A DNA stretch of 64,000 nt from Synechococcus sp. PCC 7336 (GTDB taxonomy: Bacteria; Cyanobacteriota; Cyanobacteriia; Thermostichales; PCC-7336): NCBI RefSeq assembly GCF_000332275.1, contig NZ_CM001776.1, positions 3,470,008 through 3,534,007 on the forward strand. The letters run 5' to 3'. Under the pieces are notes generated by a model that saw only the letters and a list, made by a program, of their open reading frames with translations, was not told the DNA's origin and searched no databases. Positions 36,556-45,487 of this stretch are shown here, piece by piece (position 1 is the stretch's first letter; every line of letters begins with the position of its first letter). A program made the position numbers and the translations under genes.

Positions 36556-38032
36556 AGCTCGACTTTATCCAGCAACGAGCAGTAAGTGACAGGTAGTCCT
36601 CTTGGGTATGAGCACTGCTGCAGAGCTAAGCTGGTATCTCTGTCAAAGCCTTCTTGTTGATGTTGAATCTGCCAACGGAACTAGCCAGCTTGCTGCTGCC
36701 ATTTGCCAACTTGTTTTCAACCAGCGTCTGGAATTCAGCCCAAGTGCTAGTTGTCGGAGCCATCCTCGCCCCCGGCAAGCGGACCGTAAGCGCAATACTG
36801 CGAGTCATGGGGTTGGGCCAGCAGCGGCAGTTTCAGAATTACCACCGCGTCCTCAATCGCGCCCAATGGTCTAGCTTGGCGGTTAGCCAGGTTCTGTTAC
36901 ATCTGCTGTTGGCCTTCTTTCATCCAGTGGGCCCGCTGGTCTTTGGCTTGGACGATACGCTCGAGCGACACAGAGGAGCCTAAATCAAGGCCAAAGGCAT
37001 CTATCGAGATCCGGTGCGCTCCAGCCGCAGTCATTTTGTCAAAGCCAGTGGCCTGCGTTGGTTGAGCTTGATGCTACTGGCTGAGATTCCCTGGGCAGAG
37101 CGGGTTTGGGCTTTACCGGTGTTAACGGCATTAGCTCCGTCCGAGCGCTACAACCACAGCCGCAATTGTCGACACAAGACTCTGACTGACTGGGGCAGGC
37201 AGGTAGTCGTTCGAGTTCGACGCTGGCTACCCTCTCGTGAGATGGTCGTTACCTGCGATAGCAGCTTTGCTGCTTTGGATTTCCTGGATGCTTTGCGCCG
37301 ATTGCCCCAACCAGTCCATGTGATTACTCGCTTACGGCTGGATGCTGCTTTGTATGAACCCGCTCCTGTTCGCCAACCAGGGCAGATGGGTCGTCCCCGA
37401 CGTAAGGGTCGAAGACTGCCCACTCTCGCACAAGTCTTGAGCAGTGCCGATACTCAATGGTTCAGGGCAAGTATCTCCCCTTGGTATGGTGGAGACACCC
37501 GTGAGGTTGACATGGCTACGGGGACTGCGGTCTGGTATCACGTCGGCAAGCCAGTGGTGCCGATTCGATGGGTCTTGCTGCGGGACCCTCAAGGTCAGTT
37601 TGAGCCTCAAGCTTTGCTCTTTACAAATTTGGATTACTCGCCAGAACAAATTGTGCGGTGGTTCGTACGCCGCTGGCAAGTAGAAGTCACGTTCGAGCAA
37701 GTGCGGGCTCACTTGGGCGTCGAGACGCAGAGGCAATGGTCGGATTTAGCGATCGCTCGCACAACTCCGGCATTGTTTGGCTTGTTCTCCTTCGTCACTC
37801 TAATGGCCGATCAATTGCAACGGCAATCTCGCTTCAAGATCCGACAGGCAGCATGGTATTCCAAGTCTTTGCCCACCTTTGCAGATGCGATCGCTTGGGT
37901 CCGCTCTGAGCTTTGGGTTTCGACTTTTTCCATGTCTCATGATTCACCTGAGATGGTAAAAGTTCCACGCTCCTTGCTGAACCGTATGACTGACGTGCTC
38001 ACCTATGCGGCCTAGATGGATAAAGTCGAGCT
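36556..38032 (+). mobile_element. IS4/IS701-like element
   Basis: The element is bounded by the 16-bp inverted repeat AGCTCGACTTTATCCA (36,556-36,571) and its complement (38,017-38,032). I cannot see a clear target duplication, so the exact ends may lie a few bases further out. It contains one DDE transposase with a nonsense codon. Confidence 0.7.
36654..38015 (+). pseudogene. IS4/IS701-like transposase with one in-frame stop
   Basis: Part 1 ends FGLDDTLERHRGA at TAA 36,981-36,983. The same frame continues without any shift as IKAKGIYRDPVRSSRSHFVK, so one substitution (for example AAA to TAA) split the gene. Part 2 contains MVVTCDSSFAALDFLDALRR and RRWQVEVTFEQVRAHLGVET, carrying the second Asp and the Glu. 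A restart at 37,014 would lack the first catalytic Asp. Confidence 0.85.
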
Positions 38033-38075
38033 CAGGACTATCTTTGAATGAAATAACCCTGCCTCAGGGCCTATG

Positions 38076-38178
38076 GTTAGGTTTGATGGCCAACTTGCGG
38101 TAGCTAGACCAATTAGGGCGATCGCAGGTTAGCACTCCCAATTTTGCCCACAAAATTTAAGGACAGTAGAAACCTAAC
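38076..38178. repeat. GTTAGGT...ACCTAAC repeat, copy 1
   Basis: A 103-bp unit with GTTAGGTTTGATGGCCAACT at one end and ACCTAAC at the other, containing GGGCGATCGCAGG and TTTAAGGACA. Related copies are at 39,260-39,363 and, cut by IS21, at 42,743-42,806. This copy lacks the extra hairpin that precedes the others. Confidence 0.7.
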
Positions 38179-38303
38179 GGTCGTACTCAGGGGCGCGGAA
38201 GTAACCTAGAATTCAAACGAATGACGTATAAATTAAGCGTTCCTTGCAACACAGTGTTAGCCTGTCCTATACTTAAACAAAATGTAAGCGTCCTCACTGT
38301 CTT

Positions 38304-38534
38304 ATGGACTATCGTGACATAATCACCATTGAGCCGGATAAGCGTGGCGGAAAACCCTGTATTCGCCGGATGCGGATCACGGTCTACGATGTGTTGGGCT
38401 GGTTAGCTGCTGGAATGTCCTTCGCTGAGATTACTGACGATTTCCCAGAGTTGACGGAAACAGACATAAGAGCATGTCTAGAGTTTGCAGCCGATCGCGA
38501 TCATCGCCTAGTTACTTCAGTGAGTGCAACTTGA
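38304..38534 (+). CDS. DUF433 antitoxin-like protein
   Basis: The 76-residue product reads DIITIEPDKRGGKPCIRRMR, ITVYDVLGWLAAGMSFAEIT and FPELTETDIRACLEFAADR, the DUF433 VapB-type pattern with a winged HTH. Its stop overlaps the TTG start of the PIN-like gene, the usual antitoxin-toxin order. It probably neutralises that toxin and represses the operon. Confidence 0.88.
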   Translation: MDYRDIITIEPDKRGGKPCIRRMRITVYDVLGWLAAGMSFAEITDDFPELTETDIRACLEFAADRDHRLVTSVSAT

Positions 38535-38863
38535 AGTTACTGTTTGACCAGAACTTGAGCCGAAAGTTGGTAAGCCGTTTGGATGATATTTTCCCTGGAT
38601 CTAGCCACGTACAATTTCATAGGCTAGCGGAGAAGACAGATACGGAGATCTGGGAGTTTTCGAAGCAAAATGATTTCTGTATTGTGACCCAAGATGCAGA
38701 CTTTGCAGAAAGAAGCCGATTGTATGGTTCTCCACCTAAGGTGGTGTGGCTACGGTGTGGCAATACATCAACCAGTCAAGTTGAAGCTTTAATACGGGGT
38801 AGCAAGGAAGCAACGCAAGCACTTTTGAATGATGCTGATTTACACTGTCTAGAATTGCACTAG
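38531..38863 (+). CDS. DUF5615 PIN-like toxin
   Basis: I place the start at TTG 38,531 (LKLLFDQNLSRKLVSRL), because DUF5615 proteins begin KxLFDxNLS and the TTG overlaps the antitoxin stop. Further acidic positions are FCIVTQDADFAERSRLYG and the Glu in QVEALIRG. The 110-residue protein is a predicted RNase partner of the DUF433 antitoxin. Confidence 0.86.
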   Translation: MKLLFDQNLSRKLVSRLDDIFPGSSHVQFHRLAEKTDTEIWEFSKQNDFCIVTQDADFAERSRLYGSPPKVVWLRCGNTSTSQVEALIRGSKEATQALLNDADLHCLELH

Positions 38864-39176
38864 AACCGATCGCAATAAAACAATGCTAATACGCAAAAAA
38901 GATTAAGAATAATCGCACCTAAACCCAATCTAGTCAGAAACTTATAGTTTTAATGAGCACTTTTCAGTTCTTCTCACTAACGTCGTCAAATACTATATTT
39001 CCCCCCTACCCCCCCCCCACTAGTGGGAGATTTAGGGGGCCGAGTGCAATACCTAAAAACTCCAGATCTCCATATAGATTAGATTTATATCAAAAGCTTT
39101 AAATCAGAACACAAAGGCTGAAAATGAAGCAACCAAAAGACTAAAGGCGAAGCAAAAATATGAGTGGAGAAACTAA
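38864..39176. other. Intergenic, low-complexity C run only
   Basis: Three hundred A/T-rich bases without a plausible gene. The only notable sequence is the C-rich run at 39,002-39,019, followed by a G-rich stretch that could pair with it (39,024-39,041), possibly a terminator-like hairpin. Confidence 0.4.
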
Positions 39177-39363
39177 GGCCAACGGTCTTGAGGTTGGCGG
39201 TGCTAGATCAACTCTCAACGAAGAGTAATAATTTTGCTAAGCATCCGCTGCGGTGAAGGGTTAGGTTTGATGGCTCACTTGCAATAGCCAAACCAATTAA
39301 GGCGATCGCAGGCTAGCACCTCCCAATTTCACCCACAAAACTTAAGGACAACAGAGACCTAAC
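39177..39363. repeat. Hairpin plus GTTAGGT repeat, copy 2
   Basis: This copy starts with a hairpin GGCCAAC-loop-GTTGGCGG (39,177-39,200), then about 60 conserved bases, then the GTTAGGT...ACCTAAC unit (39,260-39,363). The hairpin stems differ from the 42.66-kb copy by paired changes that keep the pairing. It lies just 3' of the gene at 39,390-40,478. Confidence 0.65.
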
Positions 39364-39389
39364 GCCCAAGATCAGCGGCAGCAAATAAC

Positions 39390-40478
39390 CTATGCATCAC
39401 CACCAGGATCTTCTGACTGTCCGCTCCAACGAAGTGTTCGACCGCTGTCGCCTCCATCTTCCACTCCTCCAAACAAAGGTTTATCTCTATTATTCAGCCA
39501 TTCGAGAATGCGATCAGGACAGCGCAGCATAGGTTGATTTTCTTCCAATAACTTTAGTTCTTGAGCTGTCAAAGTTCGGGCTACTATCATGGATTTACCA
39601 TCAGAACTTGTAGTTTTTACCATCAATAATGAACCGACTTGAATACATGCATCTGGTACTTCTTTCAGCACATTTACAAGGGAGGAAACAGCATCTGCTT
39701 GATGTTCATTTGCCTCAGCTTGTGGCTTATCTAAATAATTTGTCTGGATCGCTCGTTCTATTTTTTTAAGTCTCTTCTGTACATGTTTCTGCGAAACAGC
39801 GTCTTGAGTTCGATAAAATATTTGCTTCCACCATGATCCCTGCTCACTTGGGAATTCACCAGTTTTTTCAAAGCCAATTAATCCAGACATCTCATCAAGA
39901 GCGATGAGCAAATTACTTAGCTCATCAGAACTTGGTACAGGATCAGAAACGTAAATTCGTACAGGTATATACCGTTTTATATCAATACTAGCAATATCAG
40001 CTCCTGTAGTCAAAAGCCATAAATAAGATTGAATTTCAGCTTTAGAAAGCTCTAATTGATTATTTCTATTTAAGTTCTCGGAATCTAATCTTGTCTGTGC
40101 TTGTTGAATCGATTCCAATTGTCTATTTACACCATCCAACCGATGAAATACTGAATCTTCTAATTCTCTACGGAAACGCTGAACTGTAAATTCTGCTACT
40201 TCCTGTGCTTCGTCTCTTAATGCCCTTCTTGAGTAAAGATCTTTCCTGCCTCTAGGATCTTCTCTCAAAATCAGATCCTCAAAGTCACCACTCTGAATTA
40301 GATCTTCAAGTAGAATATCTAATTCTTTTTCTCCTGTGTGTATATCTAGCATTTGAGGTAATCGCCTTTCCAGAAATCTGTCCAGAAGCATTGCATATCT
40401 CCGCTCACTGGTATTTGCCAGTCTAGATAAGACAAGAGCAATCGCTAGAAGATTGCTGTCATCACTTCTCGAAACCAT
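39390..40478 (-). CDS. Hypothetical coiled-coil protein, cassette-like
   Basis: I use ATG 40,478 (MVSRSDDSNLLAIALVLSRL). The 362-residue protein has a helical N-terminal part, a long coiled coil in the middle (RRELEDSVFHRLDGVNRQLE, SIQQAQTRLDSENLNRNNQL) and an alpha/beta C-terminal half (KRYIPVRIYVSDPVP, DACIQVGSLLMVKTT). No named domain is recognised. An attC-like palindrome lies directly upstream, and a GTTAGGT-type repeat directly downstream, suggesting a gene-cassette origin. Confidence 0.65.
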   Translation of the reverse strand: MVSRSDDSNLLAIALVLSRLANTSERRYAMLLDRFLERRLPQMLDIHTGEKELDILLEDLIQSGDFEDLILREDPRGRKDLYSRRALRDEAQEVAEFTVQRFRRELEDSVFHRLDGVNRQLESIQQAQTRLDSENLNRNNQLELSKAEIQSYLWLLTTGADIASIDIKRYIPVRIYVSDPVPSSDELSNLLIALDEMSGLIGFEKTGEFPSEQGSWWKQIFYRTQDAVSQKHVQKRLKKIERAIQTNYLDKPQAEANEHQADAVSSLVNVLKEVPDACIQVGSLLMVKTTSSDGKSMIVARTLTAQELKLLEENQPMLRCPDRILEWLNNRDKPLFGGVEDGGDSGRTLRWSGQSEDPGGDA

Positions 40479-40531
40479 GCAATTATCTCCAGATTTCAAA
40501 AAATATACGCATGTCTACTCGACAATTAAAG

Positions 40532-40633
40532 CAGTCGAACGCCTGGCTTCACCGGCACTTGACGGCAACGACCGGAGCGGCAGCGAAGGGAGGCAGCAGT
40601 CAAGTGTCCGCGTACAAGCTGTTGTTAGGCGGA
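40532..40633 (-). other. attC-like recombination site
   Basis: Read on the minus strand this 102-bp imperfect palindrome begins with GCCTAAC (RYYYAAC consensus) and ends with GTTCGAC (one mismatch to GTTRRRY). Inside is a perfect 8-bp inverted repeat CACTTGAC (40,556-40,563 and 40,599-40,606). It sits between the stop of the TcmP gene and the start of the next gene, both on the minus strand, as in an integron cassette array. No integrase is in the window. Confidence 0.5.
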
Positions 40634-40644
40634 CTTTTAGATTG

Positions 40645-41763
40645 CTAATCTGGAAACGTCACCTGGATGTAGTCTGCAAACCCCCTATTGCTCCTCCTGC
40701 CCGTTGTTGAAATTCTGGATTCATCCTCCATCTTCTTTAACACCTCCTTGTAGTTCCTGCTGATATACGGGGTGTCAACGCAGTGTTGCTCGTAGATCTC
40801 TTTCATCGTTAACGTGCGGCCTCTGAACGAACTGAGGAGAAGTTGCTCCAGTTCATCCAATGGCCGGTTGAGCTCGAATAGCAACTTCTGTTCCGCAGAA
40901 GACGGTGGAACAAATTCAAACGATGGAACACCTTGATTCTCTTTCGATGATTCCTTCGCCATGACCTCTTTCATCACTTCATAACCCTTAAAAGCCTTGG
41001 ATACGAAGATCAGGTGGTGCGTAGTACGCTTGCCGCTTTGATTCTTGAAACAAAACGGTAGGACGTATCGGTGCCCGAAGGATTTGAGGACCTGTGCCAA
41101 ACTTTCGACTATGGTTGTTTCTCTTTCCTGTGATGACATGCCATTCAACCTGGCTGACAGAGCTTCAGCTTCATCGCCGAATAATGCTTCCATGTGTTGT
41201 TTGACTAGTGGATTAGACAGCCCTGCATTTATCCGAGAGTAGTTGAAGAAAAAAATGCAGTCACAGCCCCAATCTTTCAGGAATGCATCGACAAGTCGCA
41301 GCGAAAGCCCTTTGTATCCCCAAGGATCAATAAATGCAAACAAAGGGATTGTTATAATCTCTTCGAATTGCTTGGCAATATCCTCTCCCACTTCTTCGTT
41401 CCAGACGATTGGAGAGTTTTTTAATCGGGAAATATTCTCAAGTTCGCCAATTGCGGATAGGAGTGAGCTTGAGTGATCTTCGTTCTTATCGTTGAGGATT
41501 GTTACCAGTCTCTCGCTGATCTCCGGATCATCTAGTGCTCGGTTTAGAATTCGAAGTGGAGTAGATATTGACCCATCTTTGTATCTACCTGGCCCAGCAA
41601 ACAGATCTACATATCCCAGCTTCTGGGTACGTCTTGGAAAACGTTTCTGAGTTGCGATAATAATCTTCGCCCAAGCCACAAAGTACTTCTCGACGATGGT
41701 CGCCTTTACGACTGACTGCTCTTGGGATTCGTCGAAAAACTTATCGCTGCTACTTGGGGACAT
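40645..41763 (-). CDS. tcmP: Three-Cys-motif partner protein TcmP
   Basis: I chose ATG 41,763 (MSPSSSDKFFDESQEQSVVK), which has the strong SD AAGGACAAGGA; the frame also extends to 41,808 into the upstream gene. The 372-residue protein shows the TcmP pattern: ATIVEKYFVAWAKIIIATQ, YVDLFAGPGRYKDGS and FIDPWGYKGLSLRLVD, then FFFNYSRIN. The family is a Rossmann-like, methyltransferase-related fold of unknown reaction and is encoded next to DUF5131/three-Cys proteins. That partner overlaps or adjoins it here. Confidence 0.88.
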   Translation of the reverse strand: MSPSSSDKFFDESQEQSVVKATIVEKYFVAWAKIIIATQKRFPRRTQKLGYVDLFAGPGRYKDGSISTPLRILNRALDDPEISERLVTILNDKNEDHSSSLLSAIGELENISRLKNSPIVWNEEVGEDIAKQFEEIITIPLFAFIDPWGYKGLSLRLVDAFLKDWGCDCIFFFNYSRINAGLSNPLVKQHMEALFGDEAEALSARLNGMSSQERETTIVESLAQVLKSFGHRYVLPFCFKNQSGKRTTHHLIFVSKAFKGYEVMKEVMAKESSKENQGVPSFEFVPPSSAEQKLLFELNRPLDELEQLLLSSFRGRTLTMKEIYEQHCVDTPYISRNYKEVLKKMEDESRISTTGRRSNRGFADYIQVTFPD

Positions 41764-41783
41764 TCCTTGTCCTTTTCTTTTTG

Positions 41784-42593
41784 CTAAGTTGCCGGAAGCT
41801 GATTCCACATTAATTCATCAAGCAACCGACCAGTGTTTTTCTTGCCAACTTTGACGAATTTCTCGCCATACCAAACTTCCACTTTCTTTGTGACAAACTG
41901 GTCTCCCATCTCTTGTGCGGGAAACCAGTCACCCCACTGCTTGAAGTGAAAAGGTACATTGTGCTGGACGCAAACGTCCCGGATATGTCTAAACCAATCA
42001 GGGGAGGTGGGCCTTGCCTTTGAGCCCGTTTCGCCACCAGTAATTACCCAAGAAAGACTGCTAATCCATCGCGAAAGATCTAAATCTTCAAGCAATGGTT
42101 CGCAAGAAAGAAACTTCACCCTAGCATTGCTCTCTACGAGTTTGGGTATTCGTTTCAGGGCTGCGGCTTGGTCCTCAACTGTTGTCCCTAACCACACGTT
42201 TGTCGGCCAGTTGTCCCCCCAAGGAGTCAAGCGCCCAGCGAGATGCGGTCGTTTTGTGAGCAAGAGCCAGTCCAAGTTTGGAGTGTCCTCTATGAGCTGC
42301 CAGAGGCGCCTCCTATACTTGTTGAGGTCTTGGCGCCATTCAAATACGTCAGCCATAGAAGCGCAAAACACTCGCTTACGGCCAGACTCACCGGCCTCCT
42401 TATCCCAGACTAGCGGTTGCATCCAATAGTTGTCACTGAGAGACCTTCTTTCAGCTCTGTGGCCCCATACTGAATGGCCAGTTCGTTTTGCCCAGGCTTC
42501 GGCATAGCAGTTGTCGCAAGCAGGGGAAACCTTGGTACATCCCCACCAAGGATTGAAAGTATGATCAGTCCACTCGATCTTGGAATCTCGCAT
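41784..42593 (-). CDS. DUF5131 (phage Gp37/Gp68) three-Cys-motif protein
   Basis: I use ATG 42,593 (MRDSKIEWTDHTFNPWWGCT). The 269-residue protein carries the cysteine motif CTKVSPACDNCYAE, which suggests a radical-SAM-like Fe-S site. It also has FCASMADVFEWR, LLLTKRPHL and VWLGTTVEDQ, SCEPLLEDL, WVITGGETGSKARP. It precedes tcmP by 20 bases on the same strand, forming the known two-gene pair. The substrate is not known. Confidence 0.9.
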   Translation of the reverse strand: MRDSKIEWTDHTFNPWWGCTKVSPACDNCYAEAWAKRTGHSVWGHRAERRSLSDNYWMQPLVWDKEAGESGRKRVFCASMADVFEWRQDLNKYRRRLWQLIEDTPNLDWLLLTKRPHLAGRLTPWGDNWPTNVWLGTTVEDQAAALKRIPKLVESNARVKFLSCEPLLEDLDLSRWISSLSWVITGGETGSKARPTSPDWFRHIRDVCVQHNVPFHFKQWGDWFPAQEMGDQFVTKKVEVWYGEKFVKVGKKNTGRLLDELMWNQLPAT

Positions 42594-42656
42594 GGGCCGA
42601 GTATACACCTGTATTTATAACCAGTATAGCCCTTGTGTACTGGGCAGATGTATCGG

Positions 42657-42806
42657 TCCGCCTAACGTCCTTGAGGTTAGCGGTGCTAGATAACCTCTCA
42701 ACGAAGAGCAATAGTTTTGCCAAGCATCCGCTGCGGCGAATGGTTAGGTTTGATGGCCAACTTACAATAGCTAAACCCATTAGGGCGATCGCAGGCTAGC
42801 ACTATC
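42657..42806. repeat. Hairpin plus GTTAGGT repeat, copy 3, cut by IS21
   Basis: The copy starts with hairpin CCGCCTAAC-loop-GTTAGCGG (42,657-42,682) and runs through the GTTAGGT unit to the IS21 boundary at 42,807. The right part of the unit (to ACCTAAC) is lost. Together with copy 2 it brackets the DUF5131, tcmP and coiled-coil genes. Confidence 0.65.
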
Positions 42807-42894
42807 TGGCGACAATGATCTTGGCCGCCAAGTGTCAATCATCTTGGCCGGTGAAAGCGGAAACTAAGCAGCAACCCATATCCCCATCTGCACA

Positions 42895-44496
42895 GTGCCC
42901 GGTCAACGAATCAATCAACGACAGGTCAAGATCTATATGAATGCAAGAGAGGGAGGTTGCGAGCAGGAAGCTGCGGCAGCCAAAGCTGGAATATCAACCC
43001 GAAGCAGTCGACGAATTGAGAGGGGGGAGCATCAACCGGGAAAGGCGCGTCAGCGCTGGCGCAGTCGCCCAGATCCGCTAGAGGCTGTGTGGGAAAGTGA
43101 GCTGGAACCGTTGCTGCGTCGGGAACCGAAGCTCAAACCGATGACCCTGTTGCTCTATCTACAGAGGAAGCACCCTGGCGAGTATTCCCGTTCCATCTTG
43201 AGAACGCTGCAAAGGCGAGTGCAGCAATGGCGAGCCCAGCATGGCCCAGCCAAAGAAGTGATGTTTCCCCAGGAGCATCGTCCAGGCGAGCAAGGTCTGT
43301 CGGATTACACGCAACTGAAACAGGTGAAGGTCACCATCGGGGGAGAAGCCTTTGCCCACCTGCTCTATCACTACCGTCTGGCCTACAGCGGTTGGCAATA
43401 TGTGGAGATTGTGGAAGGGGGGGAAAGTTTCATCAGTCTCTCCGAATGCCTGCAAAATGCCCTGCATGAATGTGGCGGAGTGCCCAAAGCACATCGCACC
43501 GATAGCCTCAGTGCTGCCTATCGCAACCTGGGAGGACGAGCGGAAAAAGACTTGAGTTTCAGCTACCAAAAGCTGTGCGAACACTACCGCATGCGGCCCA
43601 GTCGGAATAACCGGGGTCAGGGTCACGAGAACGGTTCCATCGAATCCCCGCACGGTCACTTCAAACAGCGATTACGCCAAGCCCTGCTGCTGCGGGGAAG
43701 CACGGACTTCGACTCGAAAGCCGACTATCAGGCTTGTATTGCCGAAGTGGTGGCCTCTCTCAATCAGAGCTGCGAGGCAGAGTTCGGCATCGAACGAGAA
43801 TTTCTGGGAGCTCTGCCGACTCATCGTCACCCGGATTGCGAAGTGCTCTCGGTTAAGGTGACTCGCAACAGTACCATCAGCGTGTGCTGTATCCTCTACA
43901 CCGTCCCCTCTCGATTGATTGGCCAGCGACTGACGATCCACTTACACCACGACCGCTTGGTGGGGTTTGTGGGTCTGCAACCAGTGGTGGAGTTGAAGCG
44001 ATTGCACGTGCCCAAAGAGGCTCCCAGCCGCCGGGGTCGCCAGCTCGATTACCGGCATGTGATTGACAGTTTGAGGAGCAAGCCGAGAGCCCTGCTCAAC
44101 TGTCAATGGCGCGAGCAGCTCCTTCCCAGCGAGGACTACCGCCGTTTGTGGGGCCAGTTTCTCGAGCAGTTCGGTTCCGATACTGCTTGCCGGTTGATGG
44201 TGGCATCCCTCTACATCGCCGCCAAACAAGACAAGCAACAGGCGGTGCTGGAGTATCTCGAATCTCAGTTTGCGGCCCAAAGCTTGACCCTATCTGGCTT
44301 GCAGCAACAGTTCGGGCAGACTCAATCCTCCCCCCATCCGCTGGAGGTACATCAACATTCTTTATTCGACTACGACCAACTGATTTGCCATGACTCTATC
44401 CAATCCCCGCATCCAGCAGACCCTACCGCTATTGCTCAAATCCCTGCGCCTGCCCCACATGCTCAAACAGTGGAGCTCCCTGGAGCAACAGGCTAG
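42895..44496 (+). CDS. istA: IS21 transposase IstA
   Basis: The 533-residue protein has an N-terminal HTH (RINQRQVKIYMNAREGGCEQ, AGISTRSSRRIERG) and the rve integrase core with LSDYTQLKQVKVTIGGEAFA, RTDSLSAAYRNLGG and GHENGSIESPHGHFKQRLRQ, the DDE positions. The GTG start follows the left end. Its 3' end overlaps istB by about 100 bases, the normal IS21 arrangement. Confidence 0.92.
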   Translation: MPGQRINQRQVKIYMNAREGGCEQEAAAAKAGISTRSSRRIERGEHQPGKARQRWRSRPDPLEAVWESELEPLLRREPKLKPMTLLLYLQRKHPGEYSRSILRTLQRRVQQWRAQHGPAKEVMFPQEHRPGEQGLSDYTQLKQVKVTIGGEAFAHLLYHYRLAYSGWQYVEIVEGGESFISLSECLQNALHECGGVPKAHRTDSLSAAYRNLGGRAEKDLSFSYQKLCEHYRMRPSRNNRGQGHENGSIESPHGHFKQRLRQALLLRGSTDFDSKADYQACIAEVVASLNQSCEAEFGIEREFLGALPTHRHPDCEVLSVKVTRNSTISVCCILYTVPSRLIGQRLTIHLHHDRLVGFVGLQPVVELKRLHVPKEAPSRRGRQLDYRHVIDSLRSKPRALLNCQWREQLLPSEDYRRLWGQFLEQFGSDTACRLMVASLYIAAKQDKQQAVLEYLESQFAAQSLTLSGLQQQFGQTQSSPHPLEVHQHSLFDYDQLICHDSIQSPHPADPTAIAQIPAPAPHAQTVELPGATG

Positions 44497-45178
44497 CGAG
44501 CAGGGATGGTCCTACGGTCAATTTCTCGCCGCTCTGTGCGAACAGGAGCAGGCTCAGCGCTACCACAACCGGGTACAGCGCTATCTCAAGCAGGCTCAGT
44601 TGCCTCCCGGCAAGTCGCTGACCAATTTCAACTTTGACCACTGCCCCCATCTCAATCAGACTCAACTGATGCAGTTAGCTAATGACCGGGGTTGGTTGGA
44701 GCGAGGAGAAAATTTGCTCTTGTTCGGACCCAGTGGAGTTGGGAAAACTCATGTCATTACGGCTGTATCCCGCTCCCTGATTGAGTTAGGCGCTCGGGTG
44801 AAGTTCGTCAGTGCCACCACTCTGGTGCAGCAGTTACAGCAGGCTAAGCTTGAGCTTTCACTACCGACTCAGCTGCTGGCTCTCGATCAGTTCGAGTTGT
44901 TGGTGCTTGACGATATTGGTTACGTCAAACGCTCGGAGGCTGAAACGTCGGTGCTCTTCGAGCTGATCTCCCATCGCTACGAACGGCGCAGTTTGGCCAT
45001 CACTTCCAATCATCCCTTCAGTGCTTGGGATTCTATTTTTGCCGACACCATCATGACGGTTGCGGCGGTCGATCGCCTCGTGCATCACGCCACCATCATC
45101 GAGATTCAAACTGAAAGTTTCCGGCGACAGAAGGCCGTTGAGTCTCACTCTGTTGGCGATCGCAACCCGGCAGGATAG
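44390..45178 (+). CDS. istB: IS21 helper ATPase IstB
   Basis: The 262-residue AAA+ protein has Walker A (LLLFGPSGVGKTH), Walker B (LLVLDDIGYVKR) and sensor region SLAITSNHPFSAWDSIF. It helps IstA choose targets. The last 42 codons are repeated three times, degenerately, in the DNA directly downstream. Confidence 0.93.
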   Translation: MTLSNPRIQQTLPLLLKSLRLPHMLKQWSSLEQQASEQGWSYGQFLAALCEQEQAQRYHNRVQRYLKQAQLPPGKSLTNFNFDHCPHLNQTQLMQLANDRGWLERGENLLLFGPSGVGKTHVITAVSRSLIELGARVKFVSATTLVQQLQQAKLELSLPTQLLALDQFELLVLDDIGYVKRSEAETSVLFELISHRYERRSLAITSNHPFSAWDSIFADTIMTVAAVDRLVHHATIIEIQTESFRRQKAVESHSVGDRNPAG

Positions 45179-45480
45179 TTGACGCCACTGCTTTCACCGA
45201 TCGCTGTTTGGATAGCGCGACAAACATCGCGATTCCAACTGAGGTTCCCAGCCATAGCAGGCTGTCGAGACTCGCATTCTTAGCGGATCGCAACCCGGCA
45301 GGATGCTTGACGCCACTGCTTTCACCGATCGCTGTTTGGATAGCGCGACAAACACTGCGATTCCAACTGAGAGTTCCCAGCCACAGCAGGCCGTCGAGGT
45401 TTGCATTTTTGGCGATCGCAACTCGACAGGATGGCTGACGCCACTGCTCTCACCGAGCACTTCTTGGCTGATGCGACCAT
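45179..45480 (+). repeat. Degenerate tandem copies of the istB 3' end
   Basis: Three units of about 126 bp each contain a gattccaactgag block, a cagcaggc(c/t)gtcgag block and a gatcgcaacccggcaggat block. These align in order with the last 126 bp of istB (attcaaactgaaag, cagaaggccgttgag, gatcgcaacccggcaggat). One frame still reads VDATAFTDRCLDSATNTAIP. They lie inside the IS, ahead of its right end. Confidence 0.65.
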
Positions 45481-45487
45481 CATCCGC

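Noticed and set aside
36981-37016. Recoding or selenocysteine-like readthrough at the internal stop of the IS4/IS701-like transposase
   Set aside because: The codon is TAA with no structure or slippery site seen, and related transposases have a sense codon there. A nonsense mutation is simpler.
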